The position numbers and the translations under genes were made by a program. 21,260 bases of DNA from JANTGF01 sp033791445 (GTDB lineage Bacteria > Bacteroidota > Bacteroidia > Bacteroidales > VadinHA17), in the NCBI GenBank assembly GCA_033791445.1, contig JASJGS010000250.1, positions 1 to 21,260 on the forward strand, in the 5' to 3' direction. Each line of letters begins with the position of its first letter. Position 1 is the first letter of the stretch. Below the pieces are notes generated by a model. The model made no database searches. It saw nothing but the letters and a program-made list of their open reading frames with translations, and was not told the DNA's origin. Shown in pieces: positions 1 through 7,202 of the stretch.

Positions 1-264
1 GGGGCAATACCTGCTGAAATGACTGGTAGTTTCGAAAATAGAGTATTTGGTTGTGATATTTGCCAGGATGTTTGCCCATGGAACTCAAAAGTGAAGCCCC
101 ATAAAATAACTGCCTTTGAACCAAAAGATGTATTTCTTGAAAAATCGGCGGAAGAATGGTATTTATTATCAGAGACTGATTTTAAAGAGCTTTTTAAATC
201 ATCCGCATTGCAACGGACAAAATACAAAGGATTTCGGCGTAATCTCGACTTTATTGCCAAATAA
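1..264 (+). CDS. queG: Epoxyqueuosine reductase QueG, C-terminal part (truncated by window edge)
   Basis: The reading frame is open from base 1, so only the last 87 residues are visible. QueG reduces epoxyqueuosine to queuosine in tRNA, the last step of queuosine biosynthesis, using cobalamin and two [4Fe-4S] clusters in the cytoplasm. The visible part carries the second cluster signature CDICQDVCPWN (C-x2-C-x3-C-P-W-N) at residues 17-27, typical of QueG. It ends in the short tail usual for Bacteroidota versions, with no added HEAT-repeat domain. The cobalamin-binding part and the first cluster residues lie outside the window. The next gene follows on the same strand after 31 bp, but no functional link is evident. 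Confidence 0.92.
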   Translation, partial: GAIPAEMTGSFENRVFGCDICQDVCPWNSKVKPHKITAFEPKDVFLEKSAEEWYLLSETDFKELFKSSALQRTKYKGFRRNLDFIAK

Positions 265-295
265 CACTTTCCCATTTTCCCACAATTAAATATTT

Positions 296-775
296 ATGGT
301 TATTTTTATCGCCTTTAAAACGCTTAGTTCTATGGGTGATTTCTCATTCGATATAATAATGGTATTCCTCGTTGGAATTACTGGCATGTGGAAAGGATTA
401 TCAGCTGGATTTCTATTACAATTATCCCCAATCTATATCTTTTTACTGACAGCACTTAGTTCTACAATTGGGGTTTTAATTATATTCTTTTTTGGCACCA
501 AGATTCGCAATTATATAATAAACCGTCGATCAAAAAAAGGAAAATCAAACAAAGAAAAAAAAGCATTAAAATTGTTCAACAAATATGGGCATATGGGTTT
601 GGGTTTATTTGGTGCTTTGGCTATTGGTCCCCCCATGACCATAATTCTAGGTTTAACTGTTGTTAAGCAACAAAAAACATTCCTATTTTGGACAATTGTT
701 GGTATTGTTTTTTGGAGTTTTGTTTTAACTATAATTGGAACGATTAGCATTGAAACTATCACTCGTTTAACTTAG
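296..775 (+). CDS. Small multi-pass membrane protein, Sm_multidrug_ex/DedA-like
   Basis: This 159-residue protein has four clear hydrophobic segments, at about residues 18-42, 45-68, 100-122 and 128-152. A very basic cytoplasmic loop (RRSKKGKSNKEKKALK) at about 77-92 separates the first and second pairs. The GLGLFGALAIGPPMT segment at the start of the third helix resembles the proline/glycine re-entrant motif of the small multidrug export family (PF06695), which is distantly similar to DedA. That family name is historical, and transport of drugs is not shown by anything here. The start at 296 is not preceded by a ribosome site; Met13 at base 332 is an equally reasonable start. It converges on the yjbQ-like gene with only 19 bp between stops. 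Confidence 0.6.
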   Translation: MVIFIAFKTLSSMGDFSFDIIMVFLVGITGMWKGLSAGFLLQLSPIYIFLLTALSSTIGVLIIFFFGTKIRNYIINRRSKKGKSNKEKKALKLFNKYGHMGLGLFGALAIGPPMTIILGLTVVKQQKTFLFWTIVGIVFWSFVLTIIGTISIETITRLT

Positions 776-794
776 GATTAATTTCCTGTTTTTA

Positions 795-1208
795 TCAGCT
801 CGAAGCACTATTGTAAGTTGTGACAACAATTTCGCGCTTGGAGCGTGGCCCATCAAACTCACATAGAAATATATTTTGCCAGGTGGATAGACCAAGCTTC
901 CCTTTTATAATTGGAATCGTCTCACTGGGCCCAATTATTCCTGATTTTAAATGAGCATCCCCATTACCATCCTGTAAATCATGCTGCCAAACTCCGTTTG
1001 GAATCAGCTTTCTCATAAGGTCAATAACATCATTCTGAACTGATTGATCCCAATTTTCCTGTATCATTATAGCGGCTGTTGCTCCCCTCACATAAACATT
1101 CACCAAACCTTCCTTTATTCTACTTGATTGAACAATCTTTTGTACTTCATTTGTAATATCGTACAAGCCTTCATGTTGTGGTGTTGTGATTTGTATTAAT
1201 TCCTGCAT
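795..1208 (-). CDS. YjbQ/UPF0047 family protein, variant lacking the usual histidine motif
   Basis: The 137-residue single-domain protein matches the YjbQ (UPF0047) family along its whole length. Landmarks are a family-like GNGDAH motif at 81-86, GPSETIPI at 93-100, and the C-terminal block LGLSTWQNIFLCEFDGPR at 105-122. Some family members have weak thiamine-phosphate synthase activity, and the physiological role is unsettled. At 41-46 this protein reads RGATAA, where most family members have HTxAA, so the conserved histidine (and its neighbouring threonine) is replaced. Other near-invariant positions (QEN at 50-52, NGD, CEFDGPR) are kept, so the gene does not look decayed. It is divergently oriented to the hydrolase gene, with 79 bp between their starts. 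Confidence 0.88.
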   Translation of the reverse strand: MQELIQITTPQHEGLYDITNEVQKIVQSSRIKEGLVNVYVRGATAAIMIQENWDQSVQNDVIDLMRKLIPNGVWQHDLQDGNGDAHLKSGIIGPSETIPIIKGKLGLSTWQNIFLCEFDGPRSKREIVVTTYNSASS

Positions 1209-1287
1209 TTTTCTACATTTAGATCATATTTCAAAGTTATTAATTTCCAGGGATTCAATAGGGAACAGATCATTCAAAATTATCGTT

Positions 1288-2130
1288 ATGCAACATGAGG
1301 AATTCGAAATAAAAAATGCTGAAAACAGAATACTGGCTCTGCAATCATGGGCTCCCAATCAGGATGAGGTGATTAATGGTGTTTTTTGTTTTGTTCATGG
1401 AATAGGAGAGCATCTAAGTAGATATGAACACTGGGCTGAAAGGTCAGTAGCTAAAGGCTATGTTTTTTTTGGACTGGATTTATGCTGTTCTGGTAAATCA
1501 GAGGGAAAGATAGGTTTTTTTTATTCCTATGATTCAATAATGGATGATATTGACCTATTGATAAAGCAGGCAGAAATGAAGTTCCCTGGAATGCCTTTAT
1601 ATCTTTATGGGCATAGTATGGGTGGGAACATTGTATTGAATTATGGATTAAGAAAAAAATCAAGTATTAAAGGATTAATTGTAACCGCTCCATGGTTAAT
1701 TCTAAGAAATAGTCCATCAAAGGTATTTCTATCATTAGTGCGCTTTCTCTCAAAGGTGGTGCCTAATTTGATTATTGATACCAGCTCTTCGGTTAGTCCG
1801 GAAATTATTTCAAGAGATAAAGCTGTGGTTGAAAAGTATATTCAGGATCCAATGGTACATAATAAGGTATCTCTAAAAATGGCTATCTCCCTTAACGATG
1901 CCGCTATTTATGCCATGGAAAATGCTGCCAGATTGGATATTCCATTGCTTTTGATGCATGGCAGTGCAGACCAAATTACAGATCCGGAGGGAAGTCGCCA
2001 ATTTTATGAAGTAAATACAGAAAAATTTACACTTAAGATTTGGGATGGCTTGTATCATGAGCTACACAATGAACCTGAAAAAGAAGTAGTTTTTGAATAT
2101 TTAATAGATTGGGTTAAGAAATTAGATTAA
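1288..2130 (+). CDS. Alpha/beta hydrolase, monoglyceride-lipase-like (Hydrolase_4)
   Basis: This 280-residue cytoplasmic enzyme has a complete serine hydrolase set. The oxyanion motif is FVHGIGEH (35-42), the nucleophile elbow GHSMGG has Ser110, the acid is Asp228 in HGSADQITDP, and the base is His257 in DGLYHELHNEP. The GHSMGG elbow and the HGIGEH loop match the monoacylglycerol lipase/lysophospholipase group, so an ester of a fatty acid is the likely substrate. That is a family-level inference. I chose the start at 1288 because an upstream in-frame ATG at 1186 overlaps the divergent gene, and its extra 34 residues match nothing in the fold. The stop is 2 bp before the GSCFA gene, so the two are probably co-transcribed and translationally coupled. 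Two T8 tracts lie inside the gene, at 1463-1470 and 1515-1522, with the frame intact. Confidence 0.88.
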   Translation: MQHEEFEIKNAENRILALQSWAPNQDEVINGVFCFVHGIGEHLSRYEHWAERSVAKGYVFFGLDLCCSGKSEGKIGFFYSYDSIMDDIDLLIKQAEMKFPGMPLYLYGHSMGGNIVLNYGLRKKSSIKGLIVTAPWLILRNSPSKVFLSLVRFLSKVVPNLIIDTSSSVSPEIISRDKAVVEKYIQDPMVHNKVSLKMAISLNDAAIYAMENAARLDIPLLLMHGSADQITDPEGSRQFYEVNTEKFTLKIWDGLYHELHNEPEKEVVFEYLIDWVKKLD

Positions 2131-2132
2131 AT

Positions 2133-3125
2133 ATGGACAAGTTTAGAACAGAAGTTATTCCTGATGCTTTCCCATGGAATATTTCCTACCATTCCACGTC
2201 TTTTTTTATTGGCTCCTGTTTTACACGGCATATTGGAACCAAGATGCAGGCCTTGAAGTTCAACGCGGAGGTTAATCCATTTGGGGTGGTTTATAATCCA
2301 ATTTCAGTCAGGAATAGTTTAGATACTCTTTTAAAGAAAGAACTCCTTTCAGAAAATGACCTGCACTTTAGGAACGAAAATTGGTTCAGTTTCTATCACC
2401 ACAGTAGTTTTTCAAACCCGAAAAAGGAAGTATGTCTGGAAAATATCAACAGCAAAATTAACAGTGCTTCCACTAAACTTGCTGAAACAAACTATTTATT
2501 TATCACCTTTGGTACAGCAAGGGTTTTTAGGAGAAAGGAGACGGAAGAAATAGTGTCAAATTGCCATAAACTTCCGGCTTCCGTATTTAAGCGTGAGATT
2601 CTATCAGTTGAGCAGATAGTTGCAGAATATATCTCCCTGTTAGAACTTATGTTTAAGACAAATCCTGATTTAAAAGTAATTCTGACGGTTAGTCCCATTC
2701 GGCATTGGAAGGATGGGGCTGAAGGGAATCAAATTAGCAAGTCGATATTACTACTTGCTGCAAGCCAATTGGTTGAGAAATATGAGAATGTTTATTATTT
2801 CCCCTCTTATGAAATCATGATGGACGACTTGAGAGATTACCGGTTCTATGCGGAGGATATGATTCATCTTTCCCATTTAGCTATTAAGTACATCTGGGAG
2901 AAATTTAGTGATGTAGTTTTCGATCAGGAAACACTGAAATTATTTCCCCGAATACAGAAGATCAATAAAGCCCTTTCACATACTCCATTTCATTCCAGCT
3001 CAAAATTATACAAAGATTTTTGCAGGAAAACACTTCAAGAAATTCAAGTTCTTGAAAAAGAGAATTCCAGGATATCATTTGTGGATGAAAAAGTAATCTT
3101 ATCTAATTATATTGATAACCAATAA
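2133..3125 (+). CDS. GSCFA domain protein (SGNH-hydrolase-like)
   Basis: The 330-residue protein has the hallmarks of the GSCFA family (PF08885). The name-giving motif appears as GSCFTRHIG at 27-35 with Ser28, followed by NPFGVVYNP (48-56), FGTARVF (126-132), TVSPIRH (185-191) and a C-terminal D-x-x-H (Asp242, His245 in EDMIHLSH). Ser, Gly/Asn-region and DxxH placement resemble SGNH/GDSL esterases, so an ester- or acyl-hydrolase role is plausible, but I know of no fixed substrate for the family. No signal peptide is visible, so it should be cytoplasmic. It starts 2 bp after the alpha/beta hydrolase stop, suggesting the two act on related substrates or in sequence. The catalytic assignment is inference from motif order. 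Confidence 0.9.
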   Translation: MDKFRTEVIPDAFPWNISYHSTSFFIGSCFTRHIGTKMQALKFNAEVNPFGVVYNPISVRNSLDTLLKKELLSENDLHFRNENWFSFYHHSSFSNPKKEVCLENINSKINSASTKLAETNYLFITFGTARVFRRKETEEIVSNCHKLPASVFKREILSVEQIVAEYISLLELMFKTNPDLKVILTVSPIRHWKDGAEGNQISKSILLLAASQLVEKYENVYYFPSYEIMMDDLRDYRFYAEDMIHLSHLAIKYIWEKFSDVVFDQETLKLFPRIQKINKALSHTPFHSSSKLYKDFCRKTLQEIQVLEKENSRISFVDEKVILSNYIDNQ

Positions 3126-3206
3126 TATACCTCTTGTTGGGAGCAGTTTTATTTTAGGTTCTTGTATTAATTGCCTAGCTTGCGTCGTTTTTTATAAATA
3201 GAATAT

Positions 3207-4997
3207 ATGCAAAAACAGGACTTACTGGACGGGAGGAATTTTTTTTATTTATTTTATTCCGGGGCAAAAAAGATTCTGGAGCATCAGCAAGAATTGAACA
3301 AGCTAAATGTTTTTCCGGTAGCAGATGCAGATACTGGAACTAATCTGGCATCAACAGTTCGGTCCATATTGGATTCAATAAAACCTGATCAATCATATAA
3401 AGTACTTACCGGTAATATAGCTGAAGCAGCTCTGGTTGGAGCCAGAGGAAATTCAGGAATAATCTTTGCCCAATTTTTAAGTGGACTCAATGAAGAAACC
3501 TGTGATTGTAATACCATAAACCTTGAAGATTTTGCTACTTCCTTAAAAAAATCGATAAAATATCTTTATGATGCTATAGCCAATCCGGTAGAGGGCACCA
3601 TGTTGACTGTAATTCGAGAATGGTCGGAATTTATGTATAAACACAAAAATTCTGAACATGATTTTCGATCCGTATTTTCTAAATCCATTGAAGTAGCAAA
3701 GCAATCCCTGAAAGATACTCCAAAGAAATTAAAAGTTCTTGCTAAAGCCAATGTTGTGGATGCTGGAGCCAAAGGATTTGTAGTATTCCTGGAGGGAATG
3801 AATGAGTTCATGAAAACAAGGAATATAAGAGGGTTATTATCGGCTAGTCGAAATATTGAAATAGTAGACGACTTTCCTGAGGTAACCCATGAAACTTTTA
3901 ACCATAACTTTTGTACAGAGGCATTGATTAAAGGGGATAAGCTTGATCGTAAAAAGATTGAATCGATTATTAAATCATATGGCGATTCGGTGGTGATAGC
4001 TGGTACCGATAAGTTAGCTCGTATTCATGTTCATACGAATCATCCAGAAAAATTAATGACTGAATTAAGAGAAACAGGTACCCTGGCATATCAGAAAGCG
4101 GATGATATGCGTAAACAATATGCAGCGGCACATGAGCGCAAATGGAATATTGCCCTTGTTACAGATTCCGTCTGCGATATTCCAGAGGAAATTCTTGAAG
4201 AGTATCAGATCAATATGGTTCCTCTTAACCTGTTTTTTGGAGAGAATCAATATCTGGATAAGGTTACAATTAGTCCCGAACAGTTTTATTCTTTGATGGA
4301 GGAAAGCAGTGATCTTCCATCAACTTCACAGCCAAGTGTAAAATCTTTTACAAATCTATACTCAAGACTTCTGACACATTACGATTCAGTCATATCAATT
4401 CATGTTTCTGGTGGATTAAGCGGCACATGGAGTGGTGCTCAGAAAGCTGCTGAAAAGATTTCAGCGGAATCAGGAAAGAGAATTACAGTTTTAGACTCCA
4501 AAACCTTATCCGGACCATTAGGATTACTGGTTTATCGTACAGCTTTGGCAATAGAGTCAGGTAAAACGCACGATGAAGTATTGGCCGAATATACAAACTG
4601 GTCTGACTTTACAGAAGTTTTAGTTAGCGTTAAGTCGATGAAGAACCTGGTGAGAAGTGGTAGAGTAAGCCTCCTAAAAGGATGGTTTGCAAAGCTTATG
4701 GGAATTAAGCCTATTATTGCGGTAAATAAGGAAGGAAAGACCTTTTTGATGGACAGAACATTCAGTCAGCTTGGGAATATGAGACGGATTGTAAAGCACA
4801 TGAAAAGCTTAATGAATAAGAGAAAGGTCTGGAACTATTTTATACTTCATGCAAATAATGAGGAGGGTGCAGGCTGGTTCCAAAATCGGATTGAACCCCT
4901 TGCTGGTAAAAAACCATTATCTGTTATCAATACATCTCCGGTTATAGGAACGCATCTAGGAGATAAAACAGTTGCGGTTGCTTTTATGTATGAATAG
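3207..4997 (+). CDS. DhaL/FakA-like kinase domain fused to a DegV/FakB-like fatty-acid-binding domain
   Basis: This is one 596-residue chain with two recognisable halves. Residues about 10-200 are a DhaL/DAK2 nucleotide-binding domain: NVFPVADADTGTN (34-46, keeping Asp40 and Asp42), GARGNSGIIFAQ (78-89), NPVEGTMLTV (126-135) and VVDAGAKGF (183-191). Residues about 230-300 match the FakA middle region, including Cys236 and the HVHTNHP block at 274-280. From about 313 a full DegV domain follows: VTDSVCDIP (318-326), STSQPS (372-377), SGGLSGTW (401-408) and a terminal SPVIGTHLG (577-585). FakA phosphorylates fatty acids held by a separate FakB, so this chain could be a self-contained fatty-acid kinase. 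Ordinary FakA also has a DegV-related C-terminus, but that one has lost lipid-binding motifs, which here look intact. Its end lies 4 bp from the convergent kdsB stop. Confidence 0.88.
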   Translation: MQKQDLLDGRNFFYLFYSGAKKILEHQQELNKLNVFPVADADTGTNLASTVRSILDSIKPDQSYKVLTGNIAEAALVGARGNSGIIFAQFLSGLNEETCDCNTINLEDFATSLKKSIKYLYDAIANPVEGTMLTVIREWSEFMYKHKNSEHDFRSVFSKSIEVAKQSLKDTPKKLKVLAKANVVDAGAKGFVVFLEGMNEFMKTRNIRGLLSASRNIEIVDDFPEVTHETFNHNFCTEALIKGDKLDRKKIESIIKSYGDSVVIAGTDKLARIHVHTNHPEKLMTELRETGTLAYQKADDMRKQYAAAHERKWNIALVTDSVCDIPEEILEEYQINMVPLNLFFGENQYLDKVTISPEQFYSLMEESSDLPSTSQPSVKSFTNLYSRLLTHYDSVISIHVSGGLSGTWSGAQKAAEKISAESGKRITVLDSKTLSGPLGLLVYRTALAIESGKTHDEVLAEYTNWSDFTEVLVSVKSMKNLVRSGRVSLLKGWFAKLMGIKPIIAVNKEGKTFLMDRTFSQLGNMRRIVKHMKSLMNKRKVWNYFILHANNEEGAGWFQNRIEPLAGKKPLSVINTSPVIGTHLGDKTVAVAFMYE

Positions 4998-5001
4998 TAG
5001 G

Positions 5002-5769
5002 CTATGGGAGGTTGAATTCTTTAAGAAATCCTTTTTCCCTCATGTTTTCAAGATCAGCCACAGAATCAACCGATAAGGTGTCGATTTCAGTTTCAAGGCA
5101 TTTAATTCGATATCCTGTTTCCAGCCACCTGAGCTGTTCCAACGATTCTATTTCTTCAAGCGGAGTTTTTTCCAGATGAGATACTTCCTGGAGTGTTTTA
5201 TTCGTATAGCCATACATTCCAATGTGCTTAAAGTAAGTATGATGCTTTAACCAACTTTTTTCCTTCTTTTTACTATTGTAGGGAATGCATGCCCTGCTAA
5301 AATAGTTCGCATAATAATCTTGATCAATTACTACCTTGGGTTCATTGGGGTCAAATAAGGATTGATAATCAGTAATTTTTTTTATTAAAGTGGCTATGCA
5401 AATGTTCCTGTCTTGAAAAACCTCTATAAGTTGACTGATTTGTTTTGGATCAATAAAGGGTTCATCGCCTTGAATATTTATTACCACATCAATTTTAAGT
5501 CCATTTATTTTTTGAAAAATGTCAACAGCCTCCGCACAACGATCGGTACCACTTTGATGGTCTGAATTAGTCATAACAACGTTTCCACCAAAACTATCAA
5601 CCTCATCTTTTATTCTTTGATCATCGGTTGCCACAACAACATTATCCATAACTTTTGATGCCTGGTCCCACACTCTCCTAATCATTGATTTTCCATCAAT
5701 AATAGCCAGGGGTTTACCGGGAAAACGAGAGGACTGATATCGGGCTGGGATTATACCTAAGAAGTTCAT
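5002..5769 (-). CDS. kdsB: 3-deoxy-manno-octulosonate cytidylyltransferase (CMP-Kdo synthetase)
   Basis: KdsB activates Kdo with CTP to give CMP-Kdo for assembly of the lipopolysaccharide inner core, in the cytoplasm. The 255-residue length is normal. The N-terminal nucleotide-binding motif IIPARYQSSRFPGKPL (6-21) is diagnostic, followed by VVATDD, MTNSDHQSGTDRCAEA and the metal-site region NIQGDEPFI. It is the last gene of the minus-strand run, 33 bp after the aldehyde dehydrogenase. Finding it behind a TonB receptor is unusual, since Kdo genes more often sit with other LPS genes. It converges with the DegV-fusion gene, leaving only 4 bp between stops and no room for a terminator between them. 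Confidence 0.95.
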   Translation of the reverse strand: MNFLGIIPARYQSSRFPGKPLAIIDGKSMIRRVWDQASKVMDNVVVATDDQRIKDEVDSFGGNVVMTNSDHQSGTDRCAEAVDIFQKINGLKIDVVINIQGDEPFIDPKQISQLIEVFQDRNICIATLIKKITDYQSLFDPNEPKVVIDQDYYANYFSRACIPYNSKKKEKSWLKHHTYFKHIGMYGYTNKTLQEVSHLEKTPLEEIESLEQLRWLETGYRIKCLETEIDTLSVDSVADLENMREKGFLKEFNLP

Positions 5770-5802
5770 TATTTCTGGTTTTATTATATATTTTGATCTG
5801 GT

Positions 5803-7173
5803 TTACTGAGAAAGAAATTTAATTAGCTTCAATTTTCGTTTTGAGTAAGGAAAGTACTTTATTCTGGGTTCAAACCAATAGGATTTATTCAAAACACTTT
5901 TGTAATGTGAAAAGCTTTTGAATCCAGCTTCGTGGTGATAACTGCCCATTCCGCTACTGCCGACTCCGCCAAAGGGCAGGTTCCCATTCGTAAGATGCAT
6001 AACGGAATCATTTATAGCACCTCCACCAAAAGATATTTCAGTCAATATTTTCCTGTATTTTTTCTTATTTTTTGAATAAATATAACAAGACAATAGTTTT
6101 GGCCGCCTTTTAACCTTCATAATTACATCATCCAGGTTGTCAAAAGCAATTACTGGGAGAATAGGACCAAAAATCTCTTCCTTCATAACCTCATCATCAA
6201 AAGTGACATTATGGAGGACAGTTGGGGCAATAAACTTTTTCTCCCTATTAATTTTAGCCCCACAATAAACTTTTTCCTTATCTATTAGACTTTCAAGCCT
6301 TGTAAAGTTTGCATCATTGATTATCCTTACGTAATTTTCTTTTGCATCATCAATATCACCAAAGAACTTTTGAATGAATTTTTGTAAGGCTTGTAAGAAC
6401 TCCTTTTCAATTGATTTGTGTACCAGTATATAGTCAGGTGCTACACATGTTTGGCCTGCATTCAGGAATTTGCCCCAAACAATTCGTTTTGCCGTTAGGT
6501 TTATGTTGCAATCGGACAATACGAATGTTGGACTTTTACCTCCCAGCTCAAGGGTAACGGGCGTCAGGTGCTTTGCTGCTGCCTGGTAGACTATTTTGCC
6601 AACCCGGGAGCTGCCGGTAAAAAATATTTTATCGTATTCATAGGATAGCAGTTCGGTTGTAATGTCAACACCTCCCTCAACTACTGCAAAATATTCTGCT
6701 GGGAAATGGCTGTTAATAAGTTTTGCAATAATGGCTGAAGAGGTAGGTGCTATTTCACTGGGTTTAAGAATAACTGTATTTCCAGCTCCCAGAGATGATA
6801 CAATTGGGGCCAATGATAATTGAAATGGGTAATTCCAGGCACCAATAACAAGGGTATTTCCATATGGCTCAGGAAAAATACAACTTTTTGCCGGGAAATT
6901 TGCAGCATTCGCTGGTACTCTTTTTTTGCGACTCCATCTTTTCACTTTTTGAATGGCTTCATTTAATTCTCCATAGATTACCGAGAGTTCTGTGATTTGG
7001 GTTTCGTATTCTGATTTTCCAAAATCATCATAAATGGCTTCGAGTAGACTTTCTTCATTATTTTTTAAAACAGATTTGAACTTCTTTAGCTGCTCAATTC
7101 TAAAGGAAATATCTTTTGTCTTATTTGTTAAAAAAAACTCCTTTTGATCAGATAATAGTTTTTGAAGATTCAT
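5803..7173 (-). CDS. Aldehyde dehydrogenase, ALDH3-like (fatty or aromatic aldehyde type)
   Basis: The 456-residue protein has the compact length of class 3 aldehyde dehydrogenases. Catalytic landmarks are Asn114 in GAWNYPF, the general base Glu209 in LELGGKSP, and the nucleophile Cys243 in NAGQTCVAPDY. The cofactor loop FTGSSRVGK lies at 185-193. EEIFGPILPV and the C-terminal LPFGGVGSSGMGSYH block complete the fold. It oxidises an aldehyde to the acid with NAD(P)+. The C-terminal basic, aromatic stretch (about 440-456) resembles the hydrophobic or amphipathic tail of fatty aldehyde dehydrogenases, suggesting membrane proximity, which is an inference. It sits 29 bp downstream of the TonB receptor and 33 bp upstream of kdsB, so it is probably in the same transcript. 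Confidence 0.93.
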   Translation of the reverse strand: MNLQKLLSDQKEFFLTNKTKDISFRIEQLKKFKSVLKNNEESLLEAIYDDFGKSEYETQITELSVIYGELNEAIQKVKRWSRKKRVPANAANFPAKSCIFPEPYGNTLVIGAWNYPFQLSLAPIVSSLGAGNTVILKPSEIAPTSSAIIAKLINSHFPAEYFAVVEGGVDITTELLSYEYDKIFFTGSSRVGKIVYQAAAKHLTPVTLELGGKSPTFVLSDCNINLTAKRIVWGKFLNAGQTCVAPDYILVHKSIEKEFLQALQKFIQKFFGDIDDAKENYVRIINDANFTRLESLIDKEKVYCGAKINREKKFIAPTVLHNVTFDDEVMKEEIFGPILPVIAFDNLDDVIMKVKRRPKLLSCYIYSKNKKKYRKILTEISFGGGAINDSVMHLTNGNLPFGGVGSSGMGSYHHEAGFKSFSHYKSVLNKSYWFEPRIKYFPYSKRKLKLIKFLSQ

Positions 7174-7202
7174 TTTTTATAATTTCTTAAAAGTAGATGG
7201 AA

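Noticed and set aside
1186..1287. Upstream extension of the alpha/beta hydrolase gene from an ATG at 1186
   Set aside because: It overlaps the start of the divergent YjbQ-like gene and adds 34 residues that do not fit the hydrolase fold, while the ATG at 1288 begins a normal N-terminus.
1463..1522. Two T8 tracts inside the alpha/beta hydrolase as possible phase-variation switches
   Set aside because: The frame is intact, T8 runs are expected in AT-rich DNA (another is at 3239-3246), and a cytoplasmic lipase is not a typical phase-variable target.
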